From positions 2,046,001-2,110,000 of the forward strand of contig NZ_BAABED010000001.1 in NCBI RefSeq assembly GCF_039539965.1: a DNA stretch of 64,000 bases, written 5' to 3'. Shown piece after piece: positions 16,263 through 23,654 of this stretch. The translations under genes and the position numbers were made by a program. The notes under the pieces are model-generated. The model saw only the letters and a list, made by a program, of their open reading frames with translations, made no database searches and was not told the DNA's origin. Source of the stretch: Arthrobacter methylotrophus (GTDB taxonomy: Bacteria > Actinomycetota > Actinomycetes > Actinomycetales > Micrococcaceae). How positions within the stretch are numbered: position 1 is the first letter of the stretch; every line of letters begins with the position of its first letter.

Positions 16263-17486
16263 CTACATCCAGTCCCAGCGGGGAAGTCGGTCGGCCCGGC
16301 GTGTTTCGACAGGTCCAGATGTAAACCGGAACGCAATCGTGAGGGGATAGAGCGAATTGGTTTCGGCAATTGCTTCTCTCGGGGCGGCGCCGTCGGCAAT
16401 TCCGAGGGCGATGGCTGCAATGCGGTTGCTGGCCATGCCGTCACCGTAGGGGGAGGGGACGGAAGCCAATGCCTGTTCAGGGTTGCCGATGAGTAGATGG
16501 TTTGCGGCGTCGCTGATGCTTTCTCCGGGCGTGATCAGCTGGGCGAAGCCGGCTTCGATGGACTCGGGCCTTTCGGTGCTGCGCCTGATGACAAGCAGTG
16601 GCTTCTTGAGCACAGTACATTCTTCCTGCAGGCCGCCTGAGTCCGAAACCAGCAAGCTAGCCGAGCGGGCGAGGCGTAGGAATTCGTGGTGCGGCACGGA
16701 GTCAACAACCGACAGGCGTTCGGCGTAGTGGTCCAGGCCGAACTTTCGTATTGCGGCGCGGGTGCGCGGGTGGGCGATGAACAATACTGGCACGACGATC
16801 TCGGTCAGGCCCAAAAGTATCCGTTCAAGGGCGTCCCGGGTGTCGGTGTTTTCCGGCCGGTGGATCGTGGCGAGTACATAGTCCCGGCCGAAGCTCAAAG
16901 GAAGATTGCTCTTGCCGGTGGTACTGGCGAAGCTGTCCGCCAGGGCGAGAGATGCTTCCGTGGCTTCGACAATGGTGTTCCCGGTGACAGTGATGTGGTT
17001 GCTGTCGACGCCTTCGAAGAACAGGTTCTTGCGGTTGTTCAGGGTGGCGGCGCAGTGGACATCCGCCAGCGTCCCGGTCACGAGCCGATTGATTTCTTCA
17101 GGCATAGCTCGGTCATACGACCGCAACCCGGCTTCGACATGGATGACCGGGATTCCGGCGTAGTTGGCGGTCTGGGCAGCAGCCGAGACAGTGTTGGTAT
17201 CACCTTGGACAATGACGGCCGAAGGTAGCCTTCGCTCGAACTCTGTTGCGAGCCCAGTCATGCAGGTGGAGATCTGGGTGGCACGGTCCTGCCCGCCGAC
17301 TCCGTCGAGCACAACGTCCGGCCCCGGAAGTCCCAAGTGTTTCTGTACTTGGCCAGAGAGCTCATCATCAAAGTGCTGCCCGGTGTGGATCAGCCGTGCA
17401 CGCTCGCCCAGATGCCGGACGACGTGCGCTAGCTTAATCATTTCGGGTCGCGTACCCATTACGACGGCGACGTCGGAATCGATCAT
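16263..17486 (-). CDS. wecB: UDP-N-acetylglucosamine 2-epimerase (non-hydrolysing)
   Basis: A 407-residue enzyme interconverting UDP-GlcNAc and UDP-ManNAc, supplying ManNAc for cell-wall polymers. Family signatures: [51 protein letters not shown] and SDSGGLQEE. The C-terminal tail of about 40 residues runs past the usual end ([15 protein letters not shown]) and is of unknown origin. It follows a decayed glycosyltransferase on the same strand, suggesting a former polysaccharide operon of which only this gene survives. Confidence 0.9.
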   Translation of the reverse strand: MIDSDVAVVMGTRPEMIKLAHVVRHLGERARLIHTGQHFDDELSGQVQKHLGLPGPDVVLDGVGGQDRATQISTCMTGLATEFERRLPSAVIVQGDTNTVSAAAQTANYAGIPVIHVEAGLRSYDRAMPEEINRLVTGTLADVHCAATLNNRKNLFFEGVDSNHITVTGNTIVEATEASLALADSFASTTGKSNLPLSFGRDYVLATIHRPENTDTRDALERILLGLTEIVVPVLFIAHPRTRAAIRKFGLDHYAERLSVVDSVPHHEFLRLARSASLLVSDSGGLQEECTVLKKPLLVIRRSTERPESIEAGFAQLITPGESISDAANHLLIGNPEQALASVPSPYGDGMASNRIAAIALGIADGAAPREAIAETNSLYPLTIAFRFTSGPVETRRADRLPRWDWM

Positions 17487-17519
17487 TACTTACTCCTTGA
17501 GTGGTGCAACAGCGTCAGT

Positions 17520-18276
17520 TCTCTCGTTGGGGCAACGGTGTCGCGGTACGAATGGTGTTTCACGGGCAAGTAGCCTCGTGGGCCGGGAAAATGACGGGCC
17601 GAAGTTGCCCGGTTCCGGCAGGCGCGGACACGCTGGATGTTGCCCTCGGACCAGCGCGTTCTTTGGGTAGCGAAGCGGCTGAAACTGCTGAGGGCTTATT
17701 GACTGACGGAACCGTTCCACGGTTTGCCAGCCTCGGGGCTGATCGCGTCTAATTCTGCCAGCGGGTGAATTGGCTATTCCCTCCCAAGCCCACTGTCCTG
17801 GTGCGTTCGCATAGTGACTGCGCTGCGATCGCGTTTCGGAATTCCATGTCCTGCATGCGGATCAGGTAACGTGCGGCGGCGTTGACGAGCCTGCCGAGCT
17901 CGGGCAACGGACTGCGGTCGTTGCGGTTCTTCATCCAGGCGATGATCTGGGCTGCACCTACGGCCGGGTCCCCGAAAAGGTCCCGTCCGGCGACCTGCTC
18001 CAAGGTATTGGCAGCCATTTCACCGTCAGCGTTGACCACGCACACAATCGCCTTGTCACGATCCGCGTCTGGCGGTAGGAAATCGTCCAACGCAGAGTAA
18101 GCGGAATTCAAGGCACCACCCTCGCCCGTGCGCGCGTTCAGGTGGGTGCGTTGTATGAGATGTATGGACGGGTCGGTAGCAAGCGGGCGTGGACCAGCCC
18201 AGCGGTTGGTCGGGACGAGGATGGATAGGACGTGGATGCAAAAGGACACGACAAGTGCTGTTGAGATCGCACTCAT
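17520..18276 (-). pseudogene. Family 2 glycosyltransferase, decayed fragment
   Basis: The open frame 17749-18276 (175 residues) matches the middle of a GT2 polysaccharide synthase: RTHLNARTGEGGALNSAY, VVNADGEMAANTLEQVAGRDLFGD and GGNSQFTR. The N-terminal catalytic start is missing, the DAD motif reads NAD, and the frame breaks after QFTR. A shifted frame then continues as LAELDAISPEAGKPWNGS, and after a further gap as FATQRTRWSEGNIQRVR, the conserved Q(R)xRW region. So at least one indel, one deletion and one stop have destroyed it. Upstream of wecB on the same strand. Confidence 0.75.
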
Positions 18277-18346
18277 GAGGTGAGGCCCGCGATGTCCGCT
18301 TCCTGCTGATCGTCTCCGCTCTATGGGCGAGTGGAGTGAGCGCTGA

Positions 18347-18395
18347 CGAGGCCGGGTGCTGTTGCACTGTTAGCAAGCAACCGCACCCGGCCTCG
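18347..18395. terminator. Strong hairpin, probable terminator
   Basis: A perfect 13-bp stem CGAGGCCGGGTGC (18347-18359) and GCACCCGGCCTCG (18383-18395), with an inner GTTGC/GCAAC stem. It lies eleven bases beyond the stop of the minus-strand gene at 18406-18810. There is no clear T-run on the minus strand, and a weak one (GGGTTTCTT) on the plus strand. Confidence 0.55.
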
Positions 18396-18405
18396 CTCGG
18401 GTTTC

Positions 18406-18810
18406 TTAGCTTTGTTGCCCGTTGCGACGGAGGATGTATTTAGTGCGCACGAGCAGCAAGCCGGCTGCCAATAGCCCGCAGCCTGCGATGCGGGCTCCGG
18501 TAGCGGTGAACCCCGTCAAGGCGAGCATGGTTCCGGCTGCTACGCTGGCCGGCGGGACGCCGCCCCCGAGAACCCTGGCACCGAGCCCGACTAGCGGGTC
18601 AATCATGGGGGTCGAGGCGGACGGCACGATATTCACGTCCACCGTGCCGTTGTTGTCGATCTGCATGGCCGCTGGCGCGGACTGTGTTCCAAGGGTGGCG
18701 GCAAGGTCCATGGCGACCGTCGGAGAGAACCGGAAATATTGGCTATTGATGCCATGGCGATGGAAGCCGCGGCCAGCACAGGTGCGACGACCCGTCGGGC
18801 GCGGACTCAC
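18406..18810 (-). CDS. Small surface protein with LALTG sortase-like tail, 5' end doubtful
   Basis: The C-terminus has the layout of an LAxTG sortase substrate: LALTG, a hydrophobic stretch (GARIAGCGLLAAGLLLV) and a positive tail (RTKYILRRNGQQS). The N-terminus as read in this frame is not a signal peptide. A neighbouring frame just upstream does encode one (RARRVVAPVLAAASIAMASI, about 18731-18805), so a one-base shift near 18725-18735 probably separates signal and body. Function unknown. It may be a damaged gene or carry a sequencing error. Confidence 0.45.
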   Translation of the reverse strand: MSPRPTGRRTCAGRGFHRHGINSQYFRFSPTVAMDLAATLGTQSAPAAMQIDNNGTVDVNIVPSASTPMIDPLVGLGARVLGGGVPPASVAAGTMLALTGFTATGARIAGCGLLAAGLLLVRTKYILRRNGQQS

Positions 18811-19160
18811 CGGTGATGGAACACATTGATTCTTCTCCTTGCGGCCCTCCCACGGACGTCTGGCCGCTTCGTCCCGGTCTGGTCAGTTTCCTCGGGGGCG
18901 CCGGTTATATAGCCGGGCGGGTCTTGGATGTGACGGCGTTCCCGAGAGGTTCTTTTGATCCGCCCCTCCGGCTGCGTACCGGCGGGGAAATCCAAGTCCT
19001 TGGCGGCGAAGGCCTTGGCTGTTGTATCCATTTCTTCGAACTCGACGAGCTTGCCCAAGGTGTGCGTTCTCTCGGCGCTGACGCAATTCAGCAGCCTACG
19101 ATTGTAGCGGCGGGGGTGCGGCGGGTACCCGCGATTCTGCCGCAGTCTCCAGCCGCGGGG
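18811..19160. other. Gap with no convincing gene
   Basis: About 350 bases between the LALTG protein and the first sigma factor. The open frames here have no family resemblance and no ribosome-binding site that would support them. The sequence near 18737-18830 holds the displaced signal-peptide frame described for the neighbouring gene. Confidence 0.5.
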
Positions 19161-19949
19161 CTAGCCTGACGTGGATCCGGGAGCAACTGGTGAGCGTCTT
19201 TGGATGCCGGCTTCAAGTACTTCCGACAGGGACGTTGCACAGTTGGTGCAGGACTTGAGATGTTCTTTCATTTTCACTATCTGCTTGTCCTTGAGGATGC
19301 CCAGCGCATAGGTGGGGATGAGCTTGGATGTATTGTGACAGGCGGGATTTTCAGCCGTGGGGAGCAACTCTCTGAGGTACCCTAGCCTCAGTCCGACTTT
19401 GGCCCTGCGATGGAGGGCAACGGTTGCGTTCGGCGTCAAACCGAGGATTGGTCCGACTTCTCTGGGAGCCATAGCTTCGACCTCGAGATACCAGAGGACT
19501 TCCTGCCACCGGGGCGGTAATGATCGCAACACTGTCTGGACAAGGTCATCAGTTGTGACTCCCGCGAAGCGTTCATCGGTTCTGCCAATAGCGCCCTCGA
19601 GCGTCTCTATGTCCATCGGTTTCTCCCGCAGTTTTCTGAGGTTGAGACGCCGCATCGCATTGATCACGCTGGAGTACAGGTATGGGCCGAAGGTTTGGCT
19701 GGGGCCAAAACCTGAACGAATGGCGGACAGGATCGAGGCAAAGGCTTCATGGACAGCGTCTTCGGCTAAATGTGTGTCTGACGAATAGCGGCTGGCGACC
19801 CTGAGGGCGGTTCGCCGGTAGCGCTCGAAGAGGATGCCGTATTCTTCCGAGGAACCTGCGCGTACGGCTTCCAGCAACTCTCCATCGCTAAGTCCCTCGA
19901 GGTGCCACGGCCTTGGTTGCGTGGGACTAGAACGCGTTTCTTGGGTCAA
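19161..19949 (-). CDS. ECF-type sigma factor with C-terminal zinc-finger module
   Basis: A 262-residue sigma-70-family factor. Region 2 covers about residues 35-100 (YGILFERYRRTALRVASRY, HLAEDAVHEAFASILSAI) and region 4 about 125-185 (RSLPPRWQEVLWYLEVEAM, LGLTPNATVALHRRAK). A zf-HC2-like segment follows (HLKSCTNC, the HxxxCxxC metal motif), normally found in anti-sigma factors. It is a paralogue of the protein at 22326 but stops soon after the zinc finger, lacking its membrane helix and outer domain. Start TTG at 19949 with GGAGA upstream. It lies downstream of a decayed secreted-protein gene, echoing the arrangement at the second locus. Confidence 0.85.
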   Translation of the reverse strand: MTQETRSSPTQPRPWHLEGLSDGELLEAVRAGSSEEYGILFERYRRTALRVASRYSSDTHLAEDAVHEAFASILSAIRSGFGPSQTFGPYLYSSVINAMRRLNLRKLREKPMDIETLEGAIGRTDERFAGVTTDDLVQTVLRSLPPRWQEVLWYLEVEAMAPREVGPILGLTPNATVALHRRAKVGLRLGYLRELLPTAENPACHNTSKLIPTYALGILKDKQIVKMKEHLKSCTNCATSLSEVLEAGIQRRSPVAPGSTSG

Positions 19950-20215
19950 CTTATGTCTCCTGGAAAAGGTTTTTGGGTCATCCCTTTCGCAACCTTCTTG
20001 GGGATATGCGAATCGGGGCGGACCTTCAGTGACCTGTGTATCTGGGCCGGTTGGCGGCTGACTGATACCGAGCTGAGAGGCCTGTAACCACGTATGGGTC
20101 AGGCCCTTCTCCTTGCTATGTCATCCAGGCGGGGGCTCTTCGATGAGTTGTTGCATCCATTGCGGCGAGATGCCTGGAATCGCGCCGTTGTCGTCAGGTG
20201 GGAGGCTGGCATGAG

Positions 20216-20262
20216 CCGGTTCAGGGGCATGATCCGTCCGGCACCTGAACCGGGCTTCTTTT
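20216..20262 (+). terminator. Rho-independent-type terminator
   Basis: A perfect 10-bp stem CCGGTTCAGG (20216-20225) and CCTGAACCGG (20244-20253), followed on the plus strand by GCTTCTTTT. It sits just past the end of the minus-strand secreted-protein pseudogene; the T-run orientation favours plus-strand use, but the stem could serve both directions. Confidence 0.5.
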
Positions 20263-20270
20263 GGATTCTT

Positions 20271-20796
20271 CTAGGGAGTGGTCCATAGCTGGCTGGTGTC
20301 GCTCTTGCAGTCCCCGATAATTAGCCGCGTGTTGTCTGCGCTATTTCCGGCGTAGATGTCTGGGCAACGATTCGGGAACCACAGGGTTCGTGTAAGTCCC
20401 GGTCGCATCGGTCGGGCTGTTGTCACAGCGCTAGGTGGTGACGTTGTTCTTGTCCGTCGAATCGCTAGGGTTTACCGCATCGCTGATCGATGACCGGGTG
20501 GCGTCGTCGAAGTGCGTTCCAGAGTAAAAATCCCACGTCTGTGGGCCCGTCTTTGCATACTGTGCTACTGACTGCTGGAAATAGAATGTCCCGTCGCGAT
20601 CTATAAACGGATTCGCCGGAGTGTCCTTGGCATTCCCGTGCTGGACAACGGCGCCGGAGGACACATCGTAAGTTGTTCCGGTAACCGTGTCAGTGGCCGA
20701 ATTGGCACCCGGCGTCCCTAATCCCATCGTCAGACAAGCTGCGGCCGCAATCATCGCTGAAACACGCAGGGTTCGTTGCTCCAACGTAGTGGTCAT
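20271..20796 (-). pseudogene. Small secreted protein, broken by a stop and a frameshift
   Basis: ATG at 20796 with a GGAGGG ribosome-binding site starts a signal peptide (RVSAMIAAAACLTMGLGTPGANSA) and a secreted domain (SVAQYAKTGPQTWDFYSG). The frame ends at a TAG at 20431-20433, but coding-like sequence continues: RCDNSPTDATGTYTNPV in the same frame, then WFPNRCPDIYAGNSADNTR and SDTSQLW in another, to a stop at 20271. The first stop is most simply a TGG tryptophan codon changed to TAG. Function unknown. Same strand as the downstream sigma factor at 19161. Confidence 0.6.
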
Positions 20797-21008
20797 TGGC
20801 CCTCCAGCAGTTCGGTGAAGGGAAGTGGCGGCCCTGGTCGACCCTGCTGCCGACAATGGCGAGTAACGGCAGTCGGTAGAGAAAAGGGGGAATGCTGGTT
20901 CGATACATACATGCAGGCAGGGGTGTTCCTTTGCATTGGCCGGGTCCTTTGCTTGGCCGGGGGTCTTGTTGGTGCGCTGGGTTTGGGCCCACGCTGCACC
21001 CCCCGAAT

Positions 21009-21020
21009 GTTATCGATAAC
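21009..21020. promoter_or_regulatory. LacI-type operator candidate
   Basis: A perfect 12-bp palindrome GTTATCGATAAC lies between the divergent secreted-protein pseudogene and the LacI regulator gene, about 225 bases before the regulator start. Its form (central CG, A/T arms) is that of LacI-family sugar regulator sites, so it may be the site for autoregulation. Confidence 0.5.
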
Positions 21021-21245
21021 TTGAAGTTGCTAGGTCTACTTTGAACCCAGGATCCGGTGCCGTCAAGTCCCTATGTGACCCGTCTTTATTGCATCCTCAC
21101 AGATCCGCGTTCAGCCGTGGACGTCGGACCCCGCCGGCGCTACTGATAGACAGCCTTGCCCTGTGCCGGGCGGCGTGTTACGACTGTTATGGTTGACTTG
21201 GCGGTGACTGACTTTTGGAAGCCCCGCCTCACCCTGGAGGAAAAC

Positions 21246-22265
21246 ATGGCCAAAACGCGGGCAAACAGGGCCCCGGCAATGCTCGATGTGGCGCGCGTTT
21301 CGGGCGTTTCGGCTCAGACCGTCTCCCGCGTCCTCAGCAACCATCCCAATGTTCAGGAGGGCACCCGAGACCGGGTGCTCCAAGCCGTCGAACAGCTCGG
21401 ATACCGGCGCAACAACACCGCCCGGGCGCTGGTCACCGGCCTTAGCCACACAATCGGCCTGGTTTCCTTGGCCACCAACTACTATTCCCGCTCCTCGCTG
21501 GCCTTGGGCATCGAATTGGAGGCGCGGGAATCTGGTTATGCCGTCAACTCGGTCACGGCGTCCAGTCTGAGCGTGGAGGGCCTGACGGAGGCCGTGAACC
21601 GTCTGATTCTGCAGGGCGTGGACGGGCTCATCATTGCGACTCCCCTGCTCGGTGGAGCCAGCAGGATCCGCGAGCTCATTGCCCGAATTCCCACAGTGAC
21701 CATCGACGGTTCCTTCGGGACGGCGGACGAATCCGTCGGCGTCGACCAGGACACCGCCGTCGTACTGGCCACCCGGCATCTTCTGGATCTGGGTCATCGG
21801 ACCGTCTGGCATCTTGCTGGCCCGCAGGAATGGTCGGATGCATCAGCCCGGTTGTCTTCCTGGCGCCGCGTGCTCCAGGAAGACAACCGAGAGGTCCCCC
21901 CGGTGCTGTATGGAGACTGGAGCCCGGCATCCGGCTACCACAACGGCCTGTTGCTGGGGCGGATGCCGGAAGTGACGGCAATCCTGGTGGCAAGCGATGA
22001 AATGGCCTTCGGCGTCATGAGCGCGTTGACCGAAATGGGGCGGCGGATCCCCGAGGACGTCTCTGTCGTCGGCATCGATGACATCGATCTCTCCGCCTAC
22101 GCGACCCCGCCCCTGACCACCGTGAGGCAACCCTTCCAGGACACCGGACGGCGCGCAGTGTTCCACCTGCTGCAACAGATCACCGACCCCGAGGGGCTGC
22201 ACGTTCCTCGGACAGAACAACCCACCCTGATTATTCGCGGAAGCACGGCTCCTCCTCAGTCCTAA
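21246..22265 (+). CDS. LacI family transcriptional regulator
   Basis: A 339-residue repressor. The N-terminal helix-turn-helix reads MLDVARVSGVSAQTVSRVLSN, followed by the hinge segment RRNNTARALVTG; the rest is a periplasmic-binding-protein-like sensor (IGLVSLATNYYSRSSLALGI, VDGLIIATPL, VSVVGIDDIDLSAYATPPLTTV). Start ATG at 21246, five bases after GGAGG; a longer in-frame start at 21156 has no such site. The usual sugar transporter or glycosidase genes are not next to it. The nearest carbohydrate enzyme is the dead GH27 gene 4 kb away, so its target may be lost or elsewhere. Confidence 0.9.
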   Translation: MAKTRANRAPAMLDVARVSGVSAQTVSRVLSNHPNVQEGTRDRVLQAVEQLGYRRNNTARALVTGLSHTIGLVSLATNYYSRSSLALGIELEARESGYAVNSVTASSLSVEGLTEAVNRLILQGVDGLIIATPLLGGASRIRELIARIPTVTIDGSFGTADESVGVDQDTAVVLATRHLLDLGHRTVWHLAGPQEWSDASARLSSWRRVLQEDNREVPPVLYGDWSPASGYHNGLLLGRMPEVTAILVASDEMAFGVMSALTEMGRRIPEDVSVVGIDDIDLSAYATPPLTTVRQPFQDTGRRAVFHLLQQITDPEGLHVPRTEQPTLIIRGSTAPPQS

Positions 22266-22325
22266 GCAGGTTTCAGGACCCTTCTCGTCCGTGGTCCACT
22301 GTGTCTTGTGGGCCTCAAGAGGGTC

Positions 22326-23654
22326 TTAGTTGCCGGCGCAGGGGCTTTGCCAGGACTGTTGGAGGGATTCGACGTCGTTGAGGGACACCAACAGCGAGAC
22401 GGGTGTGCCGCTGGGGCACGGGGGCCTGTCCATTTTCAGAGTCAGGACAAGGTGCGAGGACGGAAGCTCGGGAGCACGGCAATCCACGGTCCCGTTCGCT
22501 GTGGTGGTGCACGTCCACCCGTTGGCAGGATCTGGTGTGATTTGGCTGATCGCGTGGCCGGATCCGGGATTGAGTTCCACGTGTGCGGTCGTCGTTGGAT
22601 TGTCTGGGAATTGGACTTTGACATTCGCGACGACTTGGTTGGCCGAATGGCTGAGCACGTCGAACTGTGCCTCGAGTGCCGGTGATTGCGGCGATGCGGG
22701 GTCCGACGTCGGGGGCCCCTGAGTCTTCAGCGGCACCTGACCTTGTTCAGCGGAAGTCGGAGCCAGGAACGAAAAGGACCCGAGGACCAACGCGGAGGCG
22801 ATCATGACCGTTGTGAAGATGGTCAACAGGGTGTCCTTGTTCCATTTCTTCGGGGCATCTGGATCCGTGGACTTGCGCTCACTCGAAGGGCATATCTGGG
22901 ACAGGGGCGAGAGGGTCAGCGCAGGGAGGATTGCAGCACGATGTACCGCCACGTCCTGGATCTGGAGCAGGACGGTTCCGCACTTCTCGCAGGATTCGAG
23001 GTGCCGCTCAAGCGCGGCTTTGCGGCTTTGCTTGAGCGTGCCAAGGACGTAGGCCGGGATATGGGATGCCATATCCCGGCAGTTATCGGGCCCATCGACG
23101 GCGACGTGCTGCTGCAAGTAGCCCAAGCGCAGACCGTCTTTGGCACGGCGGTGGAGGGCAACTGTGGCGTTGGGTGACAGACCAAGCAACGGGCCGGCGT
23201 CGCGGGGTTGCATTTCCTCGATTTCCAAGTACCACAGCACTTCTCGCCAACGTGCCGGGAGGGCCTTGAAGGCCTCCCTGGCGGCGGCATTGTCGAACTC
23301 GCTGAGTACGGTATGCGTTTCCGGCGCGGCGACGTCGGGGAAGGCCGTGTCGAGGACCGGGGTTTCGCGCATGCTGCGGTGATTCATCCGGTAGACCGTG
23401 CGCGTCACGCTGGAGAGCAAGTACGGACCGAAAACTCCGACGGGACCGGAGCCTCCATGGATCGCGGAGAGGACGGCGGCGAAGGCTTCATTGACCGCGT
23501 CCTCGGCCAAGTGTCGGTCCGGAGTCTGCCGGCGGGCGACCCGCAGGGCGGCGTCTTTGTGGCGGCCGAAGAGGATGCCGTAGGCGTGTCCGTTGCCCGC
23601 CCGAACGGCTTCCAGCAGCTCCCCGTCAGTGAGGGAATCCAAATCGGTTGTCAC
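22326..23654 (-). CDS. Membrane-tethered ECF sigma factor with zinc finger and outer domain
   Basis: A 442-residue fusion. Residues 20-95 are sigma region 2 (YGILFGRHKDAALRVARRQ, HLAEDAVNEAFAAVLSAI); 125-180 are region 4 (LPARWREVLWYLEIEEMQP, LGLSPNATVALHRRAK). A zf-HC2-type module follows (H218, C222, C225 in HLESCEKC), then one membrane helix at about 275-298 and about 140 outside residues with a beta-sandwich look (TTAHVELNPGSGHAISQITPDPANGWTC). Sigma, anti-sigma-like module and sensor thus form one chain, which must probably be cut or rearranged to act on DNA. GTG at 23654 overlaps the surface protein stop by four bases, so the two are coupled. Confidence 0.85.
   Translation of the reverse strand: MTTDLDSLTDGELLEAVRAGNGHAYGILFGRHKDAALRVARRQTPDRHLAEDAVNEAFAAVLSAIHGGSGPVGVFGPYLLSSVTRTVYRMNHRSMRETPVLDTAFPDVAAPETHTVLSEFDNAAAREAFKALPARWREVLWYLEIEEMQPRDAGPLLGLSPNATVALHRRAKDGLRLGYLQQHVAVDGPDNCRDMASHIPAYVLGTLKQSRKAALERHLESCEKCGTVLLQIQDVAVHRAAILPALTLSPLSQICPSSERKSTDPDAPKKWNKDTLLTIFTTVMIASALVLGSFSFLAPTSAEQGQVPLKTQGPPTSDPASPQSPALEAQFDVLSHSANQVVANVKVQFPDNPTTTAHVELNPGSGHAISQITPDPANGWTCTTTANGTVDCRAPELPSSHLVLTLKMDRPPCPSGTPVSLLVSLNDVESLQQSWQSPCAGN

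Noticed and set aside
18807..19058. An 83-codon minus-strand frame
   Set aside because: Highly charged, no domain, no convincing ribosome-binding site.
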